Positions 47,951 to 59,800 are shown, counted from the first letter of the stretch. The stretch: DNA of 64,000 bases from Anadara kagoshimensis (GCA_021292105.1 CM037874.1:11018502-11082501); one strand, 5' to 3'. Translations and numbers: made by a program. The notes: generated by a model not told the origin, from the sequence alone.

Positions 47951-48723
47951 GCAATACGCGTGATAATATATGTGTCACAAGTCATACAGCCATAATATAA
48001 ATACAACGTGTAATCTATAAAACATATGACATCCAGTCAATTAAGTTATGAGACACTTTAAACTATATACATGCGATAAGACATATATACAGATATTGAA
48101 TACCAGTGTAAAAATATATACATACAAAACACCTATTAAATACCAGTAATATTATAATTTCCTACGCTGAAACATGAATAAAAAGTTCTGCTAAGTTTAA
48201 AATCAAGTTCATTGCACGACATTAAAAAAGTAAGTTTTTCATAACTATGTAAAAAAATCCTTGTAGATTAATGTATCACATTTGACTGATTGGTCAGATT
48301 CAAAGCAATTTATTCAGAAACACACAACACAACATAATACAACATAACATAACACCACTAAAATCAACATAACATGGCCATGAGGTAAAATTTGGCACCA
48401 TAGACGGTTTTTGGGATCGGGGGTATTTGTTTCTCAAATAAGTGCTCTTGTTTATTTCATACACTACAATTCTTTTATTCTTTTTAAGAGCCTTTTCAAT
48501 ATATTTCGAGCTATGTACAGATTGTCAGCCATATATGATTATTTCTACATGTGTCTTTGTTTACTTTAGCGAGGATTTGCCATCATGTGTGGTACCGGAT
48601 TATAGACAAGAAGACTTATAGTGTTGCCAGGAATAACTTTAAAACTTCTGAACGAAAGCCGTTATTTATCTGTTAATTGTAGAGTATGGCTTAGAATTAT
48701 CACACAACGTGTTAATATCGACT

Positions 48724-48872
48724 GTGGACAGTACAGGCCTGTCAAAAGTTTAACCCTGAGGTATCGATTTAGTACTCATCTAGATCCCTTGTCACAATGT
48801 GGGCAGTACATGCCTGTCTAAAGTTTAACACTTAGGTAACGATTTAGTACTCATCTCGACCCCTTGTTATAT
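48724..48872 (+). repeat. 75-bp tandem array, two units (copy 3)
   Basis: Equivalent of 27995-28443 with only two units (48724, 48800). Confidence 0.88.
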
Positions 48873-48912
48873 TTAGCTTTATCTAGACAGCTATTTAGCA
48901 TCTGCTTTCTAC

Positions 48913-49113
48913 AGTACAGATCTGACAAAGTTTAGCCCTAGTTAACCAATTACTGTCGAATTTGAATCTTATCTCGGCACTTAGTAAGCAAAATCATTTC
49001 AACAGTGCTTTTTTATGTCCCTCTTTCCGTTCAATTGGTATCCATATTTCGACCACTAAGCAACCCAGTTCGGTTCCATTTCGTTGGCGTTAAACTTTCG
49101 ACAGGTCTGTACT
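48913..49113. mobile_element. M1 MITE (copy 3)
   Basis: Equivalent of 28484-28685. Confidence 0.78.
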
Positions 49114-49199
49114 ATATCTCCCTGTAATTTTTCTGCTATTAGCTATCAATTTCATATCTCATTCGCTCGGCAACTTCGACACCGACACCTTTTGTGATA

Positions 49200-49397
49200 C
49201 AGTACAGGCCTGTCGAAATTTTAACACTTAGTTAAGGAATAACAGTCGGATTGGCAGTCAATCTCGACCCCTTCTAAGTTGTACTTCGAAAGATGTTGCT
49301 TGTTTTGCTCACAAGTTATCCATATCTCGGCCACTCAGCAACTAAACTTAGACTCCATTGTGTTGGTTCAATGTTAAACTTTCGACAGGCCTGTACT
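49200..49397. mobile_element. M1 MITE (copy 3)
   Basis: Equivalent of 28772-28978. Confidence 0.8.
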
Positions 49398-49554
49398 CTA
49401 TGATATAATTTCGGAAATTGTTAAAGACTTTGGTATCGTTATCTGGTGTCTCCAAGAAAATTAAATTCCTGCTCCAATAGGAAAAGTATGATTATGTTTT
49501 TGGCATATACATGTACAGAGAGTTTAAAGTTTAACACTGGATTTAATGTAATCA

Positions 49555-49725
49555 AAAACAAACCCACTAATCCATGTCCGAATCACAATCCAGAACTAAA
49601 GTAAACACTTTGGAACTGACAAGTTAGGTTAGACACGTGAACTTCCACCAGGGAAGTGAGGCCAGGTGCTCCGGAAGGGTAAGCACCTCCTGTTTAGCTA
49701 GCTACACCCGCCACGTGCGTAAATG
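49555..49725 (-). repeat. R1, 3' part (copy 3)
   Basis: CTTCCACCAGGGAAGTGAGG; equivalent of 29125-29290. Confidence 0.7.
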
Positions 49726-50022
49726 AGTCAAACTGGCCGTGACATGAATAGCTAGAGACAGAAAAGGAAAACAGCTGTCGAAATGCTGTTCAGGTGCAGC
49801 TAAAGCGAGCTGCCAATTCGTCACTTTACCGTTAGAATAGTGTTAAGCTTTTAACAGGCTTGAACTGAAATTTATTCAAGTTTTGTATACATGTATATAC
49901 TGAATATATGATGAAAATTAACTGACCTACTACAGGTGCGCACATACTAAAACTGAAACGACACAAAGCACTATTTATTGGATAGTGGATATTAAAATAA
50001 TAAACCAAACAGATTTTTTTTG

Positions 50023-50400
50023 TAATCGAAATATTCTCCATATTTAACTTATGTTTTGTTTTAAATATTGTTGCATCAACAATATAAAAAGCAACAGACA
50101 GAAAATCAACAAGGTAGGGGATTTCCATATCTAGTCACATGGTACACATTTATTATGTTTTAATTGATCGGGTAATAATAAAATTGAAATATTTCTTTAG
50201 TGATATCAACGATATAAATAGCAACAGAAAATAAACAAGGTAGGGGATTCCCATGCCACGCAGTTCTCTTTTATATATATATGCATATTTTAGATAAGAC
50301 AGAGGTTTTAAATCGATCTTACTCGTAAGATTTTTTTTAAAAATTCTCAATTTGACAAAATGCCAAAATTGACAATACACATAATGTATAGTTCATAAAA
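50023..50400 (-). pseudogene. Relic of a cGLR 5' end with promoter block, no body (copy 3)
   Basis: Clearest relic: 24 of 25 bases around the ATG (50023-50047) match the start region of the intact genes, including part of the 5' leader. Decamers GGGGATTTCC 50117-50126 and GGGGATTCCC 50243-50252, TATA-like run 50268-50280. Confidence 0.6.
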
Positions 50401-51826
50401 CGTATAAAATGTACTTGTTTACAAACAGGTATGTCTATGTTTAATCATAGACACTTTTTTGTACAACAAACCGAATAAATTCTAAAACATTTTTTTTCAC
50501 AGGACCATATAAAATGTGTTTTAGGCTCTTTTAATCAAACTTAAAATTTTAGTGGGGGTGAAGATGAAATAAATGGTTGGTCTGGAAATATGGAAATTTT
50601 TTCATGATTAGTTTCAATGGGGATGTTCCCTTTTGCAGTAACTACATGTACTATCTGTTGGTTGTTGCTATAAAATTAGTCTCGGAGACAATCAGATACC
50701 ATTAATAATGGCAATAAGGGCATCTAACGGATCACAGTGCCTTTTATACATAAAATATCATAGCAAACTGTATATAAAATATATTGAATTTCTGGATAAA
50801 TTTTTGTTTGAAAAATAAAATATGAACATGGATATGTATGTATTTGTATCTCAGGATGAGAAAGCTATCACTGTTGTATACCATTTTTCAGCCTATCTAA
50901 CAGAACAGTAAGTCCATTTGGAACAAAGTCCTTGAATTTAAAAGTAGGTCATTACCTATAACAGCTGGTGTGAATTTTTCCACATTCTCTCTTGTATAAT
51001 TACAAAGGCGTTCCATTGATTAGTCAGTGTAAATACACACTAACTTGAAAAGTTTCACACGTAATTACTAGAAAAAAGGTTTGCCAAATAAGATCAATAT
51101 TACTTAGTAAAATACATATTGCAGATCTTTATAAATGTTTATAAATTCGTTTTAGTTTAATTCGTGTTTTGCTAAACATAAATTTCTTCTACTGAAATTA
51201 AAGGGATAGAAAAAGAAACCTGAGACAACACATATATATTTTTGGCTAAGCACTCGGCATTTAAAAAATAAAGTCCTGTAAACCGATCACCCTTGTCACA
51301 AAAGGCGTTTCACGATAAAGATCCCTCCCTGCATATTGCCCCGAAAAGGTCAAATTCACTGCCACTTAGTCAAATTCACTGCCACTACCGAAATTTAATG
51401 ACATCTCGACGTGAAATATTTTTTCACTGTGATGTAAAACACCATTCAATCAATCTGCAACCAATCAAGAATACTACCTGATTTTTGAAAAATAACAGGG
51501 TTTACAGACGGTGCATCAGACGAAAATACATACATAATTGATAACTACATCACTTTGATTTTGCTTTTATTTTAGACATAGATATATATTCAATACTTCC
51601 GAGTCTATCTATTTCAAATTTCGACGCTTTGATTTTACAAGGTCAACTTATACCTTATATTTAACAGTAAACTATTCAAATACAATGTCATAGTTTGCTG
51701 AATAGTTTTAGCAATCAATGTTGCTTTAGAATGCACTTACAGTTTGAAATATTGAACTTAAGACTCCTTTCCACTTTGTAGTTCGCTTAACTTTATTATT
51801 CTGGCTAAACTAATGTTTCAATTGGT

Positions 51827-51828
51827 TT

Positions 51829-51859
<31 letters not shown>

Positions 51860-51870
51860 TGTATTTATTT
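51827..51870. repeat. (TTTA)n microsatellite
   Basis: About ten units, absent at the equivalent place in copy 1 (31420). Confidence 0.93.
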
Positions 51871-52389
51871 CATAAAATCAGAACGGTTTTATCATTATGT
51901 GCTCAACTTTTATTCAGTTTTTATTCCTAATAACAAGCTCTATATGGGATTTAAACCGGCGTCGACATGCATTCTTACAAATAAATTCCACTGGCAATAA
52001 ACGTGATTATTTAAACTATTAATACATTTTAATTAATAAGAGGTCTATATCATTGCTTTGTGTAAAATGTACGGGTAAAGAAACATTTTAAATTTTTGAA
52101 ATCTAGACAATATATAAAGTCCCGTTTAACAATGTAAGTTATAATACAACGCCGAGCCAGGTGACCTCACAAATCGATGTTCTGTGTTACAGCAGGCGTA
52201 TCACGTTAAAGAACCCCCACTACACATTGCCCCTAGCGCACTGCAAAGGTCAAAATATTTGCCATTTCAACTATAGCTGATGATGTTTGGATATAAGTGA
52301 AATATTATTGAATAGTTCGTAAAACAATTAATCATTCCAAGTCAAAGCCGTCCCCGACAGCTGAGTTGGAGTTATGTGCATTATATAAG

Positions 52390-52760
52390 GCAAGCTGCAT
52401 ACAAGTATTTTTGATGCAAGAGTATTGCAATCCTAGTTTAAGCAAAGCCTAAAAAAGACATTTTTCCCCGCACGAGAATATTGAGGATAGAAATACGATG
52501 TCTCTGTATCCAAAATAACTCTGGATATATTCGACGCCCCATGGTTTCATGTAACTACCTTTGATACTTTTGATTTTTTTACGAACTAATACATTCAAAA
52601 GTACAACATGACGTTTCAAAAGTACTAGTAGCACATGACATAACTTTCATTCTCCATTTCAATTTTCCACGTGACGAGTGAAGCTAGCTCAACAGGAGGT
52701 TCTTACTCTTCCGGGGTTCCCGAAATAACTTCCCCGGTGGTGGTTTACGTGCTTACATGT
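52390..52760 (+). repeat. R1 on the 3' side of cGLR copy 3
   Basis: Equivalent of 31870-32250. Confidence 0.72.
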
Positions 52761-53044
52761 GCTAGTTTTGAATATCGAAATATATCTCAAATTTCTTTAA
52801 AAACCGGAATTTCCTTTAAAAAATGAAGGAGGGTTAACTCGAAAGAGATTTTAGGACGTAAAAAAAGCGTTTATTACTAGCTAACGCTTTAATTGCTGAC
52901 ATTAAAGACAAAAACGGACACTGTTGTTACTTTGGGATTATGAAATGGACATGAACTGTGTGTTGTTTATTATATCACTTTAAATACTCCAAACAGTATA
53001 TAGTACGCTAAATAAACCAATATACAAATACATAAGATTCGAAA

Positions 53045-53050
53045 TTTATT
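53045..53050 (-). terminator. Polyadenylation signal AATAAA, cGLR copy 3
   Basis: Minus-strand AATAAA about 75-80 nt beyond the stop, equivalent to the copy 1 signal. Confidence 0.58.
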
Positions 53051-53124
53051 TTTTTAATTTAAATAGGACAAATCTCTAATATTTACAAAACACAATCCGA
53101 TTTTGTCTGAAATAATGGATCTTT

Positions 53125-55059
53125 TTAACCTTCCCTATGATTGTCTTGCCAAGATTCCCACATTTGAATACATCTGTGGAGAAGAGCGTTTGCTAATGGT
53201 CTTTCTGAATCGTCTACTATGCCTGCATCATGAGACACAATACAAAGTACATTCAATATGTCACTCATATTATCTCTACAGTTCATGTGATAATATGACA
53301 GGAACAGCAGAACATAAGTATACACTATTGGATGTATAAATGTGAGACCGAGGGTCGAATGTTGAACAAGTTCTCGTTCTATTTCTGATGGATAGAACCT
53401 GCAATCAATGTTACAATTAAATAATCCTATGTGGATAACACGTGCATACTTATCATGCAATGTCAAACCTTTACCACATAAACTATCAATATAAGCTTGT
53501 TTATCATAAACAAAAATAGTGGATAATCCGTAATAAACAAAACAAGATTCAAGCTTTTTCAGAAATTTTTTTGCAATACTGATGACTTCCTTGTATTCAC
53601 GACACAAATAACATAAAATAGCCAACCATAACATCCCGTTACATTTATCCATGTCCATACAGTTCTGTACAATGAAGGATTTCAGTCCCTTTATTTGTTT
53701 GTAACGAGTTCTATTCGATTCGTTTGTCGATATTTGTTTGTACAGTTTTTGTATGTAGTAACACATTTCCCTGTTATACCGTGTCACAAGTAACGCTTTG
53801 TCTATAGTATTGGTTGAAGTCCGTATCATGTCAACGATAACCTTCGGGACCATCAAATACGTGTTTACATCTAGACTAAAAAATGGAGAATGCACTAACA
53901 TTTCACAGTCACAATAGTATTCTTTCTCTGCATTTGAGATTTCACTTCCAACTTGTAACGATCTATCAATGGTACATACGCCAAACTTTGATAAACAAGG
54001 AATACGCCATAAGCTATATACGCCTTCATGATAGAGATCACCCAGATACCGATGTAAAATTACACTTTTATCTCCACAAATCTTTCCCTCAAACATGTTA
54101 TTGTCCTTTATAAAGAAGTTCGGACAATATTCATCTCTGACCCATTTTATTAATCTTCTATAGCACATCCAAAAACAATCCAGAAAATTGTCTTTGTTCC
54201 ACACAACGTGTTCGTCTTCTATGCTATAAAATAGGCTGGTTTTTAAGAAGTACGAACAAAACAGATCTTTAACATCTGAATTTGCATTAATTACATGCTT
54301 TAGATACAGTTTCAATAACGCATAACACAAAAACTGTGTTTGGTTAAATGAATGGACAAGTTTTTTCTCGGCCATTGAGAAAGATAGTCGTCATTGCATG
54401 TGGCTGTCGTTAGAGTGTGGATTTCCTATAGGAACGACCAGACATCCGCCCTGAACGATATCTGTAATTAATTCACGCGGTGGCCAGTTATTATTTCTGC
54501 TTCTGTGAATCCATTCCGATGCCACGTTTGGCCAAGTCTTGCATTCGAAACATAACATGATATCACTTTCCATCTTGTCTGGTAAAACAAAGGTTGAACA
54601 AGGACCATGACCGACTGAATCCGGGAACTCATCTCGGGATTGTTCAACAAGTATATCACGGAGCAATAAACTTGATAAAACTAAACCTTTGTTAGTTTCT
54701 GACATTGCCGGAGAAATTTTGTTATAGTTTCTCAGATTTTCATGACAATAGAGTCGAGCAAAACCCGGTTTAATATCGTTTGTATCCATTATGATATCAC
54801 TGTCTGATGCAGATATATCATCTGAACATGATACGGATACGTCTTCAATAACGCCCATTGTATCTATATCACTTCCTGGTAGTGATAATCCTTCAGCCTT
54901 ACTTCCACTGGTTATACTTCTTACACTGCTTTGTCCATTCATTGTGCGATTGTAAATGCTATCAAATAATTCATGCCTCCTTCTTCTAATATAAACTATT
55001 TCTTCTATTCCGACAAATCTACTTAGTTCATTCCATACCATTACCGAAATATTTTCCAT
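53125..55059 (-). pseudogene. cGLR / Mab-21 domain gene, copy 3, interrupted by one in-frame TGA
   Basis: Third paralogue, 644 codons plus stop, collinear with copy 1 and free of frameshifts. Codon 223 (54391-54393) is TGA where copies 1 and 2 have TGG, the Trp of WRLSFS that is conserved through the cGAS/Mab-21 family. Everything else looks functional: GS 52-53, D64, D66, D166, helical lobe and C-terminal extension. The frame therefore splits into a 222-residue N-terminal part holding the catalytic motifs and a part that could restart at Met229 (54375), where other copies have Ile. A frame drawn from 55080 would need a GTG start; the shared ATG at 55059 with Kozak context is preferred. Promoter block (kappaB and TATA) and AATAAA are intact. 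Most likely a very young pseudogene or a null allele. A base-call error, readthrough or A-to-I editing (UGA to UGG) cannot be excluded from sequence. Confidence 0.88.
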
Positions 55060-55129
55060 GTTTAACTGTTTAAGCTCCACCGTTAAGTGACATCAACGAT
55101 ATAAATAGCAAAAGAAAATAAACAAGGTA

Positions 55130-55170
55130 GGGGATTCCCATATTTAGTCATGCAGTACTCTTTTATATAC
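55130..55170 (-). promoter_or_regulatory. Predicted promoter of cGLR copy 3: TATA box and kappaB-like decamer
   Basis: GGGGATTCCC at 55130-55139 and minus-strand GTATATAAAAG at 55170-55160 reproduce the arrangement of copy 1. The promoter is intact although the reading frame downstream carries a stop. Confidence 0.48.
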
Positions 55171-55670
55171 ATACGATATTGATTTGAATTGGAGTTTTAA
55201 AATCGTTCCATATTTGTCAGTTGGTTTTTTAAATTTCTCAATTTGACAAAATGCCAGAATTAGCTATACATATACATATACTGTATGGGCTGATAAAAGA
55301 CGCATTTTCATGTTAACGTAACAGTATGTTTGTGTTATAGACTTTTTTTGTACCCCCAATCAAAGAAATTCTATATTTTTTTCACAAAAATTTACAAAAT
55401 GACATTTAAGCTTTTACGGGAAAATTTAAAATTATAATGGATAACACAAATGCACGTGTTTTCAAATTAACACAGATTTTAAAAGGGAAATTGTTTTCTT
55501 GAATAATTTGAACGGATGTTTGGGGGAGGGTTGCTATATGTATTTTTTCCATTGTTTCACATGAACCAGAAATATATTGAAGGAATGTATCTGGTTTAGT
55601 TTGAGATAGAAAATACTTCTTTCTAATACATGTCGAGAGTTATCTCTCATCGTGGTATATAAGGTATATG

Positions 55671-55722
55671 TAGAGGCCGCGGTGGCCTAATGGATAAGAC
55701 GTCAGTAATAATAAAATAATAC

Positions 55723-55756
<34 letters not shown>

Positions 55757-55785
55757 TATAACAATAAATGTAATAATAAGTGAGA
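55671..55785 (+). mobile_element. Truncated SINE head plus ATA microsatellite (copy 3)
   Basis: GGCCGCGGTGGCCTAATGGA and a few more bases of the same SINE at the same site as in copy 1. The rest is deleted and joined to an (ATA)n tract (from ~55706) that matches 35925-35970. Confidence 0.75.
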
Positions 55786-55797
55786 CGAAGAATAATC

Positions 55798-55838
55798 TGT
55801 CTAGCCAGTTGTATTTAAATTTTTGGATGGGCTGTCTA
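55798..55838. repeat. 35-bp satellite remnant (copy 3), continued at 56303-56335
   Basis: One unit plus a part (CTGTCTAGCCAGTTGTATTT), cut by an inverted-repeat element at 55839-56302 and resuming with GTCAGTTTATTTAGATTTTT. Confidence 0.75.
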
Positions 55839-56302
55839 CTGTTGGAAGCACTATGTGACATTGAAAAAATTTTTTATTAATAAATTTGAATAAAGATCGA
55901 TATTTTTCACTTACGTGTACCTAGTCTTAACTAAAAATCTGCATGCGCATCCGCGATTGTGATAAAGTATTTATGTAGGAAGGAAAATGTTGGCGCTATG
56001 GGAATTTTACAAGGCGAAAATGGCAATGTTTATACCGGAAGTGATGTCCTTCTTGGTGACGTTTTATGTCATATGCGCAACATAATCCGCCATTTTTCTG
56101 GTTTTTCTACATGTTAAATCCCTATAGCGCCAAATTTTACCCTGTGTAGCTATATTCTAGGCTAATTGCGGATGCGCATACAAATTTCCTGTTACAACTT
56201 GTTACAAGTAAGTGAATATACCAATATTTATTCAAGTTTTTTTTATTTTCTATAGAAATAAAGAATACTTTACAGTCACAAACAGAGTGGTTCCAATAGC
56301 AG
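55839..56302. mobile_element. Inverted-repeat element (MITE-like) inside a satellite unit
   Basis: About 464 bp with imperfect long terminal inverted repeats: CTGTTGGAAGCAC at the left, GTGGTTCCAATAGCAG at the right. Inner arms also pair (CGCATCCGCGAT with TTGCGGATGCG; TTGAATAAA/TCACTTAC with their complements). No coding capacity. It splits a 35-bp unit. Confidence 0.7.
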
Positions 56303-56741
56303 TCAGTTTATTTAGATTTTTGGATGGATATAGGACACCTACTTATTAGTTTTCTTGAAAGTGCAAAAAATAAAGGAGTTTAACAAAACAAAAAATGTAA
56401 CATCATATATATGTGTTAGCAGACAGGGAGGTTTTCCATTCATTCATCGCCGTTTAGCTAGGACGTTTTACTGTTAAATTGTCTTTGAATAATTGTCAGT
56501 CTACATTCTGTATACTAGTGTTTCCGATTCGGGAGAGAAAATTCGATTATCGATCTTCAGTAACACCGGCTAATTAGTGTACACACTAATTCAATATTGT
56601 GTATTTGTTGGTGTGTATACATGACATAAGTCATGAAGATTGTACGGACAGTAATTATCAGATGATGCTCGCTTTCTTTAAAGATTAACCCTACACCACC
56701 ATTCATCATTTGCCCAGACAATCTTTGATTTGTATTTTTAT

Positions 56742-56787
<46 letters not shown>

Positions 56788-57000
56788 GTGGGGGCAAATC
56801 AGATAAATCAGTGGCGATAAGCGAGATAATGAGATGCTTTGTTTCTATAACCTGCAAAGAAGCAATATTTTTATTTAAGTAACAAGAGCAAAAGTCAACG
56901 TCTCCAACTAAAATAACTTTTTCTAGAAAAAAACATCGTCCTCACAAAAACGATGGTGTCCTCACTATCGGTGATGGAAAATTTATCCCCAGATCAACAG

Positions 57001-57038
<38 letters not shown>
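56742..57038. repeat. Two (CT)n microsatellites
   Basis: (CT)n at 56742-56784 and 57001-57038, with ordinary AT-rich DNA between. Confidence 0.93.
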
Positions 57039-57109
57039 TGTTAAGACAATAAATCACATGTCAAAATATGAAAAATAAAATAGCTTATCGTTTAGATTGC
57101 CTTTCTGTA

Positions 57110-57385
57110 GAATCAAAAACACATATATCGCTCCATATTCACATTACAGTCCCAACAAGCAAAGCAAAAATAAAATAAACATGGCAAATTAAGTTAGACG
57201 CATAAACTTCTACCAGGAAAGTGAGGTCTGGTGCTCCGGAATAGTTGTCATGCATATACCATGTTTTTAATGTATATTATGATTAAATTTTAAAAAATGG
57301 TATACGACATAGTCAGCATTTCCCTCAACTGTAAGCTACATCCGTTACGCGTGAAATCAAAAATTGAGAAGTCAAAATAAACATG
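57110..57385 (-). repeat. R1, interrupted
   Basis: CAAGCAAAGCAAAAA ... CTTCTACCAGGAAAGTGAGG ... GGTGCTCCGGAATAG, then ~65 bp with CATATACCAT/ATGGTATAC arms, then CCGTTACGCGTGAAATCAAA. Confidence 0.6.
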
Positions 57386-57439
57386 GAACTATATATGCAA
57401 CAGCAAAATACAAAAGAGAGCGGCGATAGTTTATTTGTT

Positions 57440-57760
57440 CGACAATAGAATGACGTTTTACGTCCCAGTCAAGATTTCTTTCACCTGTATGGAGGTACGG
57501 TGGATGAAGCTGGAATGATTGGAAAACCTACCATCCTTCGGGAAGCGAACTCACTAGATTATCAGTCAGTCTCGAGTCGGATTCGAACCTAGGCGTTTTT
57601 AGACCACTCGGCCACCGAGGCTCTCTGAATGATGTTAAGACCTACCATCCTTCAGCAAGCGAACTGACAAATTTTCTCACACTAGATTATCAGTCAGTTC
57701 CCAGTCGGATTCGAACCTAGGAGCTTTTAGACCACTCGACCATCGAGGCTCCCTGAATGA
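57440..57760 (-). mobile_element. tRNA-derived SINE pieces, two heads in tandem
   Basis: Tail at 57443-57490 (plus strand ACGTTTTACGTCCCAGTCAA) and two minus-strand heads (GGTGGCCGAGTGGTCTAAAA near 57580-57620; a second near 57700-57750), each with GGTTCGAATCCGACT. A and B boxes are closer than in a real tRNA. Confidence 0.65.
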
Positions 57761-58188
57761 TGTTGAAGTGAACTAAATCATTGTAAATGGTGTACATCAG
57801 TAGCTATCGTTTAAGTAAATGTCAATGTTGTTATTTAATTGGCGAATTTCTGTGGGTTTTTCCCGGTATCTTCCGTCGTTCTCAAATGACCGGTCCATAT
57901 TATATGCCATTTTGGACATTTTAACACATAGATCTTGCGATTATAGAGCGCATTTGAGTTTAAACTTAACTTATGCATAATTTATATGTTTTGTGGTATG
58001 AAATGCAAATATCTCGTTTGCGCTCATACTTTCCGCAGTGAAATCATTTCATACATGCACTGTTAATTGATTAAATGCGTAAATGCCATATCCGTGACGT
58101 CATTGTTACGTCTTCAATTATCGTACAAGACATTTTACAAATTTAATCTTCAAATTGGTACACAAATCAAATCTTCAATTTTTTTTAA

Positions 58189-58191
<3 letters not shown>

Positions 58192-58226
<35 letters not shown>

Positions 58227-58245
58227 TTATTTTTTTTTTTTTTTT
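58192..58245. repeat. (TA)n and T-tract
   Basis: About 15 TA units followed by TTTA units and a run of T. Confidence 0.93.
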
Positions 58246-58449
58246 GTAAAACTGTGGAACTATTTTTGTGGTATCAATATAATTTTAGTAGACCTAAGAT
58301 AAAAAATATTTTTTGTGGATTGTTAATTTGTGATTTGTGTTTTTCGTTTAAGTTTGTAATACACATATAAATAAGCGGGTCGGGGTATACATGAAAACAA
58401 CGCAAACAACAGACCTGTAGGTTTCTAAAAATGAAAAGATTGATTTCCG

Positions 58450-58700
58450 TTTGTTTTGATTGAATGTTACTTTACGTCCCAGTCAAGAATATTTCCCTTA
58501 TAACGAAATGTCACCAGCTATAGGTTAAGTGGCGGATTTAAACCTTTGCAGTGCTTTATTGGCTTAGTTTAAAGATACAGGCTTGTAGTCACATAACAAT
58601 ATGGCTAGCAGGAAATACAGGGCGAATGCAGTGCGCTCATGACAGGGAGGAATCTTCCACTTGCCACGCCTAGCCTGTCGTGACACGGGCAAGATGAGTA
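58450..58700 (-). mobile_element. SINE-like repeat, probably headless
   Basis: Tail TACTTTACGTCCCAGTCAAG as at 57450, followed by GCCACGCCTAGCCTGTCGTG. Confidence 0.5.
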
Positions 58701-58836
58701 TATAGAAGTAAATTGTATATTTTCCACTTCAGCATTTCAGTAAATCCTATATGGATAAAATGAAGATATATTTTTGAAATGGACTTTTAACATATTTATA
58801 GATTTTAACTACAAGTGTATGTCATATCGTGATATA

Positions 58837-58990
58837 CAGTACAGACCTGTCGAAAGTTTAACACTTAGCTAACGAAAAGGAGTCGAATCTTGCCTGTCAA
58901 GTGTCCGAGATGGCTAGTGACAGAACATCTGGTGACAGATAGCTATCGACTGTCGAAAACGTGTCGAGGTAACGATAACAAGGTGTGAGC
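58837..58990. mobile_element. M1 left half
   Basis: CCTGTCGAAAGTTTAACACT left end and interior; no right end found. Confidence 0.65.
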
Positions 58991-59494
58991 TGTGATTTCA
59001 GTATCAATCCATCAGATTAATTCTACTACTACTAAAAATGTCTTTATACAGTCACACAACAAGGTTACACAATCTGTATAGATCTACATAAAAAACCCCA
59101 TTGTCCAGCCTTGCGGGCTTACGAGACTGTTAAAATATGAAAGTGAAATTTAAAACTTTAAATACATAATAAAATTATATACACTATTTAAAAGACAATA
59201 TTGAATATTAAAAGTTATATTAACCGATCTAGCTAAAATACTCTCTGGGCCTATACATATTAAAAAGAACTTTGCTGAGTGTAAGCTGTAGAAAAGAGTT
59301 ACTTTTTAATGTTAAAGTTTGGACAGAGCTGTATTGTAACCCTCGTCATTCAAACACTTAAAGTGTCAAGGGAAATAACCATTTATAGCCTAAAATAAAT
59401 TGTGTTATCATTATTAAGTATTGTGTGTCCTTCGAAATTACTTTAAATACATTTTCTTCTAAATATCATAAACACGTTAATTATATTATTCAAT

Positions 59495-59672
59495 GCAGTC
59501 AAGCCTGTATATAAAGGCCACCCAAGGAAACCAGTAAAAGTGGCCTTTATGGAAGGTGACCTTTATATACAGGTTCAAATAATATGAATAAAGAGCAATT
59601 AGGAAATAATTCTACTGGCCTTTTAAAGCAGGTGGCCCTTGTATAGAGGTGGCCTTGAAGTCAGGTTGGACT
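59495..59672. repeat. Dispersed repeat with internal GGTGGCC motifs
   Basis: Starts GTCAAGCCTGTATATAAAGG and ends AGTCAGGTTGGACTGTA; AAGTGGCCTTTAT, GGTGACCTTTATATACAGG and GGTGGCCCTTGTATAGAGGT recur inside. It resembles a repeat type seen in several invertebrates. Confidence 0.55.
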
Positions 59673-59753
59673 GTATCTGACAATATTGTAATTGTATATT
59701 GTGTATTATTTATATATTTAAGGTTGACCCCCCCCCCACCCATAAATATATAA

Positions 59754-59756
<3 letters not shown>

Positions 59757-59799
<43 letters not shown>

Positions 59800-59800
59800 T
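59757..59800. repeat. (ATA)n microsatellite
   Basis: About 14 trinucleotide units. Confidence 0.95.

Larger units (their letters stand above)
47072..56335. repeat. Segmental duplication, copy 3
   Basis: Starts abruptly inside a 146-bp unit directly after copy 2's flank and ends inside a 35-bp satellite unit. Order is collinear with 26.2-36.0 kb. 47.8-52.08 kb follows copy 1 almost base for base; 52.13-52.8 kb looks more like copy 2. Confidence 0.8.

Noticed and set aside
49832-50128. 98-codon frame containing MENIS
   Set aside because: Only the MENIS codons relate to cGLR; the rest is M1 and flank sequence. Treated as a relic, not a gene.
57570-57625. tRNA gene on the minus strand
   Set aside because: Too little sequence between A and B boxes for an anticodon arm; SINE debris.
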